DNA of 6,706 bases from Gammaproteobacteria bacterium. Lineage in GTDB: Bacteria; Pseudomonadota; Gammaproteobacteria; Steroidobacterales; Steroidobacteraceae. Every line of letters begins with the position of its first letter. The first letter of the stretch is position 1. Positions 1-6,362 of this stretch are shown here, in pieces. Under the pieces are notes generated by a model. That model worked only from the letters and a program-made list of their open reading frames with translations. It ran no database searches and was not told the DNA's origin. The stretch covers positions 1,296-8,001 of the forward strand of contig PMNQ01000055.1 of the NCBI GenBank assembly GCA_003162555.1. Direction: 5' to 3'. The position numbers were made by a program, and so were the translations under genes.

Positions 1-404
1 CCGGCTTCGTTGACGGGAGCGGCAGCCAGCGCAGGCGCGGCCATCGGTGCTGGCGCGGCCGCAGATTGCGGCGGCGATGCAGCGGCCTTCGTGGGCGGGG
101 CGGCGACAGCGGGCGCCGCGGCCGGCGGCGCGGACACTGGTGCTGCAGCGCCCGCGGCAGCAGCGCCTTCCACGTTCAGCATAGCGACAGGAGTGCCGGT
201 GGACACCAGTCCGCCTTTCTTGACCAGCAGTTTCTCGATGACGCCCGCGCCCGGCGAGGGCACATCCATCGTCGCCTTCTCGGTCTCGAGCGTCAGCAGC
301 GGCGTGTCGGCCTCGACGCGGTCGCCAGGCTTCACCAGCACGTCGATGATGGCGACGTCTTTGAATCCGCCCAGGTCGGGCACCACAATTACGGTCGAGG
401 CCAA
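1..404 (-). CDS. aceF: Dihydrolipoamide acetyltransferase (PDH E2), N-terminal part, runs off the window
   Basis: This is the N-terminal part of the E2 core of pyruvate dehydrogenase, which carries the acetyl group from E1 to CoA on a swinging lipoyl arm in the cytoplasm. Read on the minus strand it gives 134 codons with no stop before the edge. Residues 1-80 form one lipoyl domain (PDLGGFKDV at 9-17, ETEKATMDVP at 40-49, with K43 the expected lipoylated lysine). Residues 81-134 are an Ala/Pro-rich flexible linker. The peripheral-subunit-binding and catalytic domains would lie outside the window. The start is TTG at 404-402: AGGAG (415-411) lies 6 nt upstream and no ATG sits nearby in frame. 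It follows aceE after 12 nt, so the two are surely co-transcribed. A lipoyl domain can also begin a dihydrolipoamide dehydrogenase (lpd) in some proteobacteria, so aceF is very likely from position but not proven without the C-terminal domains. Confidence 0.88.
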   Translation of the reverse strand, partial: MASTVIVVPDLGGFKDVAIIDVLVKPGDRVEADTPLLTLETEKATMDVPSPGAGVIEKLLVKKGGLVSTGTPVAMLNVEGAAAAGAAAPVSAPPAAAPAVAAPPTKAAASPPQSAAAPAPMAAPALAAAPVNEA

Positions 405-416
405 GCGCAGCTCCTG

Positions 417-3080
417 TCAGCTGGTGAAGGGATTGGGCTTGGCCGGATCGATGCCGAGCTGCCCGAGCGCGTCGATGACGGTACGGCGATCCATCTGGTC
501 CGCATCGGCCAGCGCCTTGAGCGCGGCCAGCGCGATGAAATTGCGGTCCACTTCAAAATGCCGGCGCAGCGGTGCGCGCGCATCGGAGCGCCCGAAGCCA
601 TCCGTGCCAAGGGTCACGAACGCGCCCTGCACCCACTGGCGGATCTGGTCGGGCACCGTGCGAATGTAGTCGGTCGCCGCGACGATCGGCGCGCGCTGTT
701 CGGCCAGGAGCGTCTGCACATAGGGCACGCGCGGTGGCTCGGCCGGGTGCAGCAGGTTCCAGCGTTCGCAGTCCAGCGCCTCGCGGCGCAGCTCGCTGAA
801 ACTGGTGATCGAGTACACGTCGGCCGGCACCTTGAATTTCTTTTCGAGTATGTCGGCGGCTGCCAGCACCTCGCGCAGGATCGTGCCGCTGCCGAGCAGC
901 GTCGCGCGCAGCTTGCCCTTGCCGCCGGTGCGCAGCCGGTAACCGCCGCGCACGATGCCGGCCGCAGCGCCGGGCGGCAGCGCAGGCTGCGCGTAGTTCT
1001 CGTTCATCACCGAGATGTAATAAAAAATGCCCTCGCCATCGACGTACATGCGCCTGAGGCCATCCTGGATGATGACCGCAAGTTCGTAGGCGTAAGTCGG
1101 ATCGTAGGCGCGGCAGTTGGGCACGGTCGTCGCCACCAGCTGGCTGTGGCCGTCCTGGTGCTGCAGACCCTCGCCCGCGAGCGTGGTGCGGCCGGCGGTC
1201 GCGCCGAGCAGGAAGCCGCGCGCGCGCATGTCGCCGGCGGCCCAGATGAAATCGCCGACGCGCTGGAAACCGAACATCGAATAAAAAATGTAGAACGGCA
1301 CCATCGGCACGCCGTGATTGGCATACGAAGTCGCCGCCGCTATCCACGAACAGGTCGAACCGGCTTCGTTGATGCCCTCTTCGAGCATCTGGCCCTGCTT
1401 GTCCTCGCGGTAGGACATCAGCTGGTCGGCATCCTGCGGCGTGTAGAGCTGGCCGACAGACGAATAGATGCCGATCTGGCGAAACAGCCCTTCCATGCCG
1501 AAGGTGCGCGCCTCATCGGGAACGATCGGCACGATGTGCTTGCCGATGCTCTTGTCCTTCAGCAGCACGCCAAGAATGCGCACGAAGGCCATGGTCGTGG
1601 AGATCTCGCGCTCGCCGGTGCCGTCCAGCACCGACTGAAAAGCAGCGAGCTCAGGGACCTGCAATTTCACCGCAGCAGGCTTGCGCTGCGGCAGGAAACC
1701 GCCGAGCGCCGCGCGGCGCTCGAGCAGGTATTTCATCTCGGCGCTGTCTGCGGCCGGCTTGCGGAACGGGAGCTTCGCGATGTCGTCATCGGCGACCGGT
1801 ATGTTGAAGCGGTCGCGCAGTTCACGCAGCGCATCGTCATCGAGCTTCTTCTGCTGGTGCGCCACCATCTGGCCTTCGGCCGCCTTGCCCAAACCAAAGC
1901 CCTTTACAGTCTTCGCGAGGATCACGGTCGGCCGGCCGTCTGAGTGCATGGCGGCAGTGTAAGCGGCGTACACCTTGCGCGCGTCGTGGCCGCCGCGGTT
2001 GAGGCGCCAGATGTCCTCGTCGGACATGTTGGCCACCATCTCCTTGAGGCGTGGATTCTTGCCGAAGAAATGCTCGCGCGTGTAGGCGCCGCCCTTGGCT
2101 TTGAAATTCTGGTATTCGCCGTCGACGCACTGCTCCATGACCTGGCGCAGCAGGCCGTCCGTGTCGCGCGCCAGCAGCGGATCCCAGCGCGATCCCCAGA
2201 TGACCTTGATGACATTCCATCCTGCGCCGAGAAAGGCCGCTTCCAGTTCCTGGATGATCTTGCCGTTGCCACGCACCGGACCATCGAGACGCTGCAGGTT
2301 GCAATTGATGACGAACACCAGGTTGTCGAGTTTCTCGCGCACCGGCAGCGTCAATGCGCCCATCGATTCGGGCTCATCCATCTCGCCGTCGCCACAGAAC
2401 GCCCACACTTTCTGGTCGGAGGCCGGCACCATGCCGCGATGCTCGAGGTAGCGCGTAAAGCGCGCCTGGTAAATGGCCATCATTGGCCCGAGCCCCATCG
2501 ACACGGTCGGGAACTGCCAGTAATCAGGCATCAGCCAGGGATGCGGGTAGGAACTCAAGCCTCCGCCATCGACTTCCTGGCGGAAACGGCGCAGCTGCTC
2601 TTCATCGAAGCGCCCTTCCAGGTACGAGCGCGCATAAATGCCGGGCGAAGAATGTCCCTGCATGAACACCAGGTCGCCCGGATGCTGGTCCGACGGCGCG
2701 CGCCAGAAATGATTGAAGCCGACTTCGTACAGCGTGGCCGAGGAGGCGTAGCTGGCGATGTGACCGCCGTATTCGGTGGACTTGCGGTTGGCCGCGACCA
2801 CCATCGCCATGGCGTTCCAGCGGATCCATGCCTCGATGCGCCGCTCGAGTTCGCGATTGCCCGGATACGCCGGCTCCTTGCCGACTGCGATTGTGTTCAC
2901 ATACGCCGTGTTCGGGCTGTAGGGCAGATAGGCGCCCGAGCGCCGCGCGTGCTCGACCATGCGGTCGATGAGGAAATGCGCGCGCTGCGGCCCCTCCGCT
3001 TTCAGCACCGAATCGATCGATTCGAGCCATTCGCGCGTTTCAACCGGATCGAGATCGCCAGGTTCTGTGGGCTCAGTCAT
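417..3080 (-). CDS. aceE: Pyruvate dehydrogenase E1 component, homodimeric type
   Basis: AceE decarboxylates pyruvate with thiamine diphosphate and reductively acetylates the E2 lipoyl group, linking glycolysis to the TCA cycle. The protein is complete at 887 residues, the same length as E. coli AceE. The ThDP/Mg motif starts with GDGEMDEPES (230-239) and ends with NCNLQRLDG (259-267). Residues matching the E. coli active site are H142, H408 (AEGQMVAHQ), E572 (EEGINEAGS) and H641/H645 (LQHQDGHSQ), mostly offset by one. The C-terminal domain is intact and ends in NPFTS. The start is ATG at 3080, which fits the family N-terminus; the ribosome site is weak, with AAGGA (3098-3094) 13 nt upstream. 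It is the first gene of an aceE-aceF operon, divergent from pyrC, with a perfect TATAAT box about 72 nt upstream. No frameshift or missing catalytic residue is seen. Confidence 0.98.
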   Translation of the reverse strand: MTEPTEPGDLDPVETREWLESIDSVLKAEGPQRAHFLIDRMVEHARRSGAYLPYSPNTAYVNTIAVGKEPAYPGNRELERRIEAWIRWNAMAMVVAANRKSTEYGGHIASYASSATLYEVGFNHFWRAPSDQHPGDLVFMQGHSSPGIYARSYLEGRFDEEQLRRFRQEVDGGGLSSYPHPWLMPDYWQFPTVSMGLGPMMAIYQARFTRYLEHRGMVPASDQKVWAFCGDGEMDEPESMGALTLPVREKLDNLVFVINCNLQRLDGPVRGNGKIIQELEAAFLGAGWNVIKVIWGSRWDPLLARDTDGLLRQVMEQCVDGEYQNFKAKGGAYTREHFFGKNPRLKEMVANMSDEDIWRLNRGGHDARKVYAAYTAAMHSDGRPTVILAKTVKGFGLGKAAEGQMVAHQQKKLDDDALRELRDRFNIPVADDDIAKLPFRKPAADSAEMKYLLERRAALGGFLPQRKPAAVKLQVPELAAFQSVLDGTGEREISTTMAFVRILGVLLKDKSIGKHIVPIVPDEARTFGMEGLFRQIGIYSSVGQLYTPQDADQLMSYREDKQGQMLEEGINEAGSTCSWIAAATSYANHGVPMVPFYIFYSMFGFQRVGDFIWAAGDMRARGFLLGATAGRTTLAGEGLQHQDGHSQLVATTVPNCRAYDPTYAYELAVIIQDGLRRMYVDGEGIFYYISVMNENYAQPALPPGAAAGIVRGGYRLRTGGKGKLRATLLGSGTILREVLAAADILEKKFKVPADVYSITSFSELRREALDCERWNLLHPAEPPRVPYVQTLLAEQRAPIVAATDYIRTVPDQIRQWVQGAFVTLGTDGFGRSDARAPLRRHFEVDRNFIALAALKALADADQMDRRTVIDALGQLGIDPAKPNPFTS

Positions 3081-3152
3081 AACGGAGGAAATGTCCTTGC
3101 GGGACGCTGTGTTAGGATGCGCTGCACACGCTGCTTAAGCCGGCGGGTCGGC

Positions 3153-3158
3153 ATTATA
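3153..3158 (-). promoter_or_regulatory. Probable -10 box for aceE-aceF
   Basis: The minus strand reads TATAAT at 3158-3153, a perfect sigma-70 -10 hexamer in very GC-rich surroundings. Transcription would begin near 3146, leaving a leader of about 65 nt before the aceE ATG. The best -35 match is poor (GTGCCC at 3180-3175, 16-nt spacer, 3 of 6 bases), so an activator or another -35 arrangement may be needed. On the plus strand the same bases give only a weak TATACG, so no comparably good promoter for pyrC can be named. I see no convincing operator repeat for a PdhR-type repressor in the 118-nt spacer. Confidence 0.5.
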
Positions 3159-3186
3159 CGAGAGATCCTGCGAAGGGCACCCCTGC

Positions 3187-3196
3187 GGGCCGGCCC
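3187..3196 (+). promoter_or_regulatory. GC palindrome abutting the pyrC start codon
   Basis: The sequence GGGCCGGCCC is a perfect 10-nt palindrome ending 2 nt before the pyrC ATG at 3199. It occupies the place where a Shine-Dalgarno sequence would normally be, and no purine-rich site is visible. E. coli pyrC is controlled by pyrimidine-sensitive start-site choice that creates a leader hairpin blocking the ribosome site, so a structured leader here would not be surprising. A regulatory role is inference; a perfect 10-nt palindrome can also occur by chance in DNA this GC-rich. Confidence 0.25.
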
Positions 3197-3198
3197 CG

Positions 3199-4242
3199 AT
3201 GGTGAACATGCAAGAGCTGACGATACGCCGTCCCGACGACTGGCACCTGCACCTGCGCGACGGCGCCATTCTCGCCTCTGTCCTGCCGTTCACGGCGCGG
3301 CGCTTTGCGCGTGCGGTGGTCATGCCGAACCTGACCCCGCCCGTGACGACCACCGCAGCGGCGCTCGCCTACCGCGAACGCATCCGGGCGGCACTGCCCG
3401 CGGGCGCCGATTTCACGCCATTGATGACCCTGTATCTCACCGACAGCACCGCGCGCGAAGAAATCGACCGTGCCGCCGCGAGCGGCGCCGTGATCGGCTG
3501 CAAGCTCTATCCGGCCGGCGCAACCACGCACTCGGCGGCTGGCGTCACCGACGTGCGCCGGCTCGATGCGGTGTTTGAGCGCATGAGCGAGCGCAGCCTG
3601 ACGCTGCAGGTGCACGGAGAAGTGGTCGACCCGGCCACCGACATCTTCGATCGCGAAGCGCTGTTCATTGAACAGGTGCTGGCCCCTCTCGTTGAGCGTC
3701 ATCCCCGGCTGCACGTGGTATTCGAACACGTGACTACGCGCGCCGCGGTCGAATACGTATGCGGCGCCCGGCCCGGCGTCGCGGCGACGGTCACGCCGCA
3801 GCACCTGCTGCTGAATCGAAATGCACTGTTTCAGGGCGGCATCCGCCCCCATCTGTACTGCCTGCCGGTGCTGAAGCGCGAGGCCGATCGCGAGGCGCTG
3901 CGCGCCGTGGTCGCCGCCGGAAACCCGCGCTTCTTCCTCGGCACCGACAGCGCCCCGCACGCGCGCCACCTGAAAGAGGCGGCCTGCGGGTGCGCCGGCA
4001 TCTTCTCCGCGCATGCCGGCATCGAGCTGTACGCCGAGGTGTTCGAACAGCTCGGCGCGCTCGGGCGCCTCGAGGATTTCGCCGCGCATTTCGGCGCGGA
4101 TTTCTACGGCCTGCCGCGCAACGCCGGCACGCTCACGCTCGAGAAGCGCTCCTGGTCGCCACCGGCGGCCTATCCCTTGAGCCCCGGAGAGCTGGTGCCG
4201 CTGCGCGCCGGAGAAAGTGTGGCCTGGGCGGTGCGCGGGTGA
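3199..4242 (+). CDS. pyrC: Dihydroorotase, class II (PyrC)
   Basis: PyrC catalyses the reversible cyclisation of N-carbamoyl-L-aspartate to L-dihydroorotate, the third step of de novo UMP synthesis, in the cytoplasm. The protein has 347 residues against 348 in E. coli. It keeps the binuclear zinc ligands at the same numbers as E. coli: H16 and H18 (DWHLHLRDG), K102 (carbamylated lysine, CKLYPA), H139 (VHGE), H177 (FEHVTT) and D250 (GTDSAPH). Substrate residues R20, N44 (MPN) and H254 are also present. ATG at 3199 makes the numbering match exactly; a second ATG at 3208 is possible, and neither has a clear ribosome site. It overlaps rnt by 4 nt, so the two are translationally coupled. It is divergent from aceE. 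Nothing suggests loss of function. Confidence 0.98.
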   Translation: MVNMQELTIRRPDDWHLHLRDGAILASVLPFTARRFARAVVMPNLTPPVTTTAAALAYRERIRAALPAGADFTPLMTLYLTDSTAREEIDRAAASGAVIGCKLYPAGATTHSAAGVTDVRRLDAVFERMSERSLTLQVHGEVVDPATDIFDREALFIEQVLAPLVERHPRLHVVFEHVTTRAAVEYVCGARPGVAATVTPQHLLLNRNALFQGGIRPHLYCLPVLKREADREALRAVVAAGNPRFFLGTDSAPHARHLKEAACGCAGIFSAHAGIELYAEVFEQLGALGRLEDFAAHFGADFYGLPRNAGTLTLEKRSWSPPAAYPLSPGELVPLRAGESVAWAVRG

Positions 4243-4946
4243 ACAACGATGCGGGCGAGCGCCGCATGGCGCGGCGATTCCGCGGCTTCCTGCCGGTGGT
4301 CGTCGATGTGGAAACCGGCGGATTCAACAGCGCCACCGATGCGCTGCTGCAGGTCGCCGCCGTGATGATCGAGCTGGATGATTCAGGCCGGCTGGTGCGC
4401 GGCCCTACGCACAGCTATCACGTGAAACCCTTCGAGGGCGCCAACATCGAGGCGGCATCGCTGCAGGTCAACAAGATCGATCCCTGGCATCCGCTGCGGC
4501 CGGCCATCGAGGAGCGGGAGGCACTGCAGCGCATCTTCAAGGAAGTCCGGGCCGGCATGCAGCGCGCCGGCTGCAAGCGCGCCATCCTGGTTGGCCACAA
4601 CGCCTGGTTCGATCTCTCGTTCCTCAACGCCGCGCTGGTGCGCACCGGCGTCAAGCGCAGCCCGTTCCATCCGTTCTCGAGCTTCGACACGGCGACGCTG
4701 GCCGGCGCCGCGCTCGGCCAGACGGTGCTGGCAAAAGCGGTGACCATCGCGGGCCTGGGCTGGGACAGTTCATCGGCACACTCGGCAACCTACGACGCCG
4801 AACGCACGGCCGAGCTGTTCTGTTCGATCTGCAATGAACTGGCGGGGAGTTTCCAGTGGGCTGAAAATCGCGCCCGCGAACTGGGCTGGCACGAGAGTCC
4901 CGGTGAAAATATCGAGCCTGAGCCCGAGCCCGACTCCAGCAGCTGA
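4239..4946 (+). CDS. rnt: Ribonuclease T (DEDDh 3'-5' exonuclease)
   Basis: RNase T trims 3' ends of tRNA (CCA turnover), 5S and 23S rRNA and other stable RNAs; it acts as a homodimer with two metal ions. The protein has 235 residues (E. coli 215). The catalytic set matches E. coli numbering: D23 and E25 (DVET), D125 (HNAWFD), H181 (SAHSATYD) and D186. D150 ([11 protein letters not shown]) is also kept. Start choice: GTG at 4239 makes the GTGA overlap with the pyrC stop and puts RF at 13-14 exactly as in E. coli; ATG at 4266 would remove nine residues and is the alternative. Of the four substrate-stacking phenylalanines, F29, F124 and F146 are present, but position 77 is valine, and E. coli E73 is alanine here. 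The C-terminus carries an extra acidic EPEPEPD tail. Confidence 0.96.
   Translation: MNNDAGERRMARRFRGFLPVVVDVETGGFNSATDALLQVAAVMIELDDSGRLVRGPTHSYHVKPFEGANIEAASLQVNKIDPWHPLRPAIEEREALQRIFKEVRAGMQRAGCKRAILVGHNAWFDLSFLNAALVRTGVKRSPFHPFSSFDTATLAGAALGQTVLAKAVTIAGLGWDSSSAHSATYDAERTAELFCSICNELAGSFQWAENRARELGWHESPGENIEPEPEPDSSS
4914..4931 (+). repeat. Hexamer tandem repeat coding the acidic rnt tail
   Basis: Three copies of GAGCCY (GAGCCT, GAGCCC, GAGCCC) in tandem encode Glu-Pro repeated three times at residues 226-231 of RNase T. The tail lies beyond the conserved exonuclease fold and is probably a slippage-prone, disordered extension. Confidence 0.7.
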
Positions 4947-4955
4947 ACCTCAGGC
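4916..4955. other. Inverted repeat spanning the convergent rnt/grxD stop codons
   Basis: GCCTGAG (4916-4922) and CTCAGGC (4949-4955) can form a 7-bp stem around a 26-nt loop, covering the stop codons of both convergent genes. It has no T-tract on either strand, so it is not a normal intrinsic terminator. It is the only candidate termination or end-protection structure at this junction, and it may be chance. Confidence 0.2.
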
Positions 4956-5282
4956 CGTCGCGGCGAGCAGCGCGCCCGCTTCGGTCAGCAGCTGTTTCAA
5001 TTCACCACTGCGGTACATTTCCATGGCGATGTCGCAGCCGCCGACGAGTTCACCCTTCAGGTACAACTGCGGATAGGTCGGCCAGTTCGAGTGCTTCTTC
5101 AGCGCCTCGCGCAGCTCCGGATCTTCGAAGATATTGACGCTGTGAAAGCTCGCGCCGAGCTTTCGCAATGCGCCGGCTGTCTGCGCAGAAAATCCGCACT
5201 GCGGAAAATCCGGCGTCCCCTTCATGAACAGCACCACCGGCGCGGTGTTGAGTTCCTTGCTGATCCGCTCGCTGACATCCAT
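4950..5282 (-). CDS. grxD: Monothiol glutaredoxin, CGFS type (GrxD)
   Basis: GrxD-type proteins bind a [2Fe-2S] cluster between two subunits, or with a BolA partner, using glutathione as a ligand. They act as cytoplasmic cluster carriers rather than as classical disulfide reductases. The protein has 110 residues (E. coli GrxD 115). The CGFS active site is at 29-32. K21 (MKGTP), the WPTYPQ loop at 67-72 and GGCD at 81-84 form the glutathione site. The start is ATG at 5282, preceded by GAGGTG with an 8-nt spacer; this ribosome site lies inside the end of the upstream BON gene, whose stop is only 2 nt away, so translation is probably coupled. It converges on rnt with a 3-nt gap, and pyrC-rnt with a nearby grxD also occurs in Pseudomonas. 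Confidence 0.97.
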   Translation of the reverse strand: MDVSERISKELNTAPVVLFMKGTPDFPQCGFSAQTAGALRKLGASFHSVNIFEDPELREALKKHSNWPTYPQLYLKGELVGGCDIAMEMYRSGELKQLLTEAGALLAATA

Positions 5283-5284
5283 GG

Positions 5285-5623
5285 CTAATTCACCTCAAGT
5301 TGATTGTTCACCGCGACCACGCCTGCGACCGTACGCACGGCACGTTCTGCCGCCGCGCGCTGCGCGGCGCTCCCGACCGCGCCGCGGAGCGTCACGGTGC
5401 CAGCGGAGGCGCTGACCGTGATTGGCGCACGCCGCAGCACCGCATCCGCGCCGATCCGCGCCTGCACGGCCGAGCCCAGCGCCGCATCATCCTGCGCGTC
5501 CCCACGGGCGCGGCTGTCGGCGGCGGTGCCGCTGCCCGGCGCATTGCCGATGACCGCGGCCACGCAGCCGCACAGCAGCAGGGCTACAGCCAAAGTCACC
5601 AGTCCAAGGCCTTTGGCCTGCAT
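5285..5623 (-). CDS. Small BON-domain lipoprotein
   Basis: This is a 112-residue protein with a lipoprotein signal: a short charged start (MQAKG), a hydrophobic stretch at 6-17 and the lipobox LCGC at 17-20, so C20 would be lipidated. V21 at the +2 position suggests sorting to the outer membrane. An Ala/Gly/Asp-rich linker follows to about 43, then one BON domain at roughly 45-112, with the typical pattern of a helix, a VTLRGAV strand (76-82) and a final VVAVNNQLEV strand (102-111). BON domains, as in OsmY and DolP, bind lipid or envelope surfaces and are linked to envelope stress survival. OsmY and DolP have two BON domains; this has one. The start is ATG at 5623 with GGAG 5 nt upstream. It lies 2 nt ahead of grxD in an apparent two-gene operon. 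The exact role is unknown. Confidence 0.87.
   Translation of the reverse strand: MQAKGLGLVTLAVALLLCGCVAAVIGNAPGSGTAADSRARGDAQDDAALGSAVQARIGADAVLRRAPITVSASAGTVTLRGAVGSAAQRAAAERAVRTVAGVVAVNNQLEVN
5607..5619 (-). other. Short hairpin just inside the BON gene start
   Basis: On the minus strand AGGCC-AAA-GGCCT forms a 5-bp stem with a 3-nt loop, beginning 1 nt after the start codon of the BON lipoprotein gene. It could slow ribosome entry. It may also simply reflect the codons for Gln-Ala-Lys-Gly-Leu. Confidence 0.2.
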
Positions 5624-5649
5624 TGCGGCTCCAGCGCTACCAGCGTTGA

Positions 5650-5678
5650 ATTATGGGGGTCGCTGCCCTATTCTTCAA
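5650..5678 (-). promoter_or_regulatory. Sigma-70-type promoter for the BON lipoprotein-grxD operon
   Basis: Reading the minus strand, TTGAAG (5678-5673; 4 of 6 bases) is followed after exactly 17 nt by CATAAT (5655-5650; 5 of 6 bases). Transcription would start near 5643, about 20 nt before the BON gene ATG, leaving room for its GGAG site. The spacing and position are ideal for a constitutive promoter. No operator is evident. Confidence 0.6.
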
Positions 5679-5710
5679 TGAGGGCGGTTGATCATCACGC
5701 TTTGCAGAAC

Positions 5711-5730
5711 AACGACATAACGTCATAACG
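5711..5730 (+). repeat. 8-nt near-tandem repeats upstream of the membrane protein gene
   Basis: AACGACAT (5711-5718), AACGTCAT (5719-5726) and AACG (5727-5730) make two and a half 8-nt repeats, which contain the direct repeat CATAACG at 5716-5722 and 5724-5730. They sit immediately before the GAGG ribosome site (5730-5733, 8 nt from the ATG at 5742). They could be an operator, but an 8-nt period is shorter than a DNA turn, so evidence for binding is weak. No good -35/-10 pair for this gene was found in the spacer. Confidence 0.35.
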
Positions 5731-5741
5731 AGGCACTCGAC

Positions 5742-6338
5742 ATGAACCCACTGAATTCCGTGCGCGGCGCCATCATAACCGGAGTGATCCTTGCGGCCGT
5801 CATCACGATCGCCATACCGCAGAGCGCCTTCAACGAAATGGGCCTGATCCGCTGGCTGCATATCCTGTCCGGCGTGATGTGGATCGGATTGCTGTGGTAC
5901 TTCAACGTCGTGCAGGTGCCCGGACTGGGCGCTGCGGCTGCCGACAAAGGTGGACCAGGAGGCGCAGGCATCTCCAAATACATCGCACCCAGGGCGCTGC
6001 TGTGGTTCCGCTGGGCGGCGGTGGCGACCTGGCTGACCGGGGCTGCGTACCTCGTGCGTGGCGCGAATTTCGTCAACGCCTTCACTTTTGGCCATTTTGG
6101 CGAAGACATCTACGGGCTTGTCATCGGCACCGGCGCATGGCTGGGCACGATCATGCTGTTCAACGTGTGGGTGCTGATCAACCCGAACCAGATGAAGGTG
6201 CTCGGTTTCACGCCGGCTACCGATGAGGAGAAGGTGCGCGCCCGCCGCGTCGCGCTGCTCGCCTCGCGCACCAACTTCGTGCTGTCGATCCCGATGCTGA
6301 TGTGCATGGCCGGCGCCACGCACGGATTGCCGTACTGA
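5742..6338 (+). CDS. Five-helix membrane protein, PuuD/COG3748-like (urate hydroxylase membrane domain family)
   Basis: This is a 198-residue integral membrane protein with probable helices at about 8-26, 35-59, 86-105, 123-146 and 176-194. The WLHILSGVMWIGLLWYFN run (38-55) with VQVP (57-60), the PRALLWFRWAA segment (83-93), NPNQMKVLG (147-155) and ALLASRTNFVLSIPML (171-186) resemble the membrane domain of PuuD-type urate hydroxylases (Urate_ox_N, COG3748). H40, H118 and H194 are candidate heme or metal ligands. Full PuuD proteins are much longer and end in a cytochrome c domain with a CxxCH motif; none is present here, so urate oxidation should not be assumed. Short members are often just called uncharacterised membrane proteins. 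The start is ATG at 5742 with GAGG 8 nt upstream. It is divergent from the BON-grxD operon and followed by a hairpin, then nadC. Confidence 0.8.
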   Translation: MNPLNSVRGAIITGVILAAVITIAIPQSAFNEMGLIRWLHILSGVMWIGLLWYFNVVQVPGLGAAAADKGGPGGAGISKYIAPRALLWFRWAAVATWLTGAAYLVRGANFVNAFTFGHFGEDIYGLVIGTGAWLGTIMLFNVWVLINPNQMKVLGFTPATDEEKVRARRVALLASRTNFVLSIPMLMCMAGATHGLPY

Positions 6339-6339
6339 T

Positions 6340-6362
6340 CCCGGCACTTGGCAAAGGCCGGG
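6340..6362 (+). other. Strong hairpin between the membrane protein gene and nadC
   Basis: CCCGGC (6340-6345) pairs with GCCGGG (6357-6362). After one bulged A (6346), CTT (6347-6349) pairs with AAG (6354-6356), leaving a GGCA tetraloop: 9 bp in total. It begins 1 nt after the TGA of the membrane protein gene and ends exactly before the proposed nadC TTG. No T-run follows, so it is not a standard intrinsic terminator. Its 3' arm contains the AAAGG that would serve as the nadC ribosome site, so folding should hinder nadC translation. Confidence 0.55.

Noticed and set aside
1..180. Ala/Pro-rich low-complexity DNA at the left edge considered as a repeat element
   Set aside because: It is the flexible linker of AceF after its lipoyl domain; such linkers are normal for E2 proteins.
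66..1943. Very long open frame on the plus strand (625 codons) opposite aceE and aceF
   Set aside because: Its product is His/Arg/Ala-rich with no recognisable fold, and it lies antisense to the unmistakable aceE. Long antisense frames are a by-product of GC-rich codon use.
3091..3138. Possible 15-codon leader peptide between aceE and pyrC (ATG at 3091, GGAGG at 3084-3088)
   Set aside because: The spacer between GGAGG and ATG is only 2 nt, no promoter is seen upstream on that strand, and the peptide has no attenuation-like codon run. The purine tract is probably chance.
1944..3578. Second long plus-strand open frame opposite aceE, running into pyrC in another frame
   Set aside because: It crosses the aceE-pyrC divergent spacer and overlaps pyrC out of frame, and its composition is that of a shadow frame.
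5742..6338. Naming the membrane protein as urate oxidase PuuD
   Set aside because: The cytochrome c domain is missing and no purine catabolism genes are nearby, so only family resemblance is claimed.
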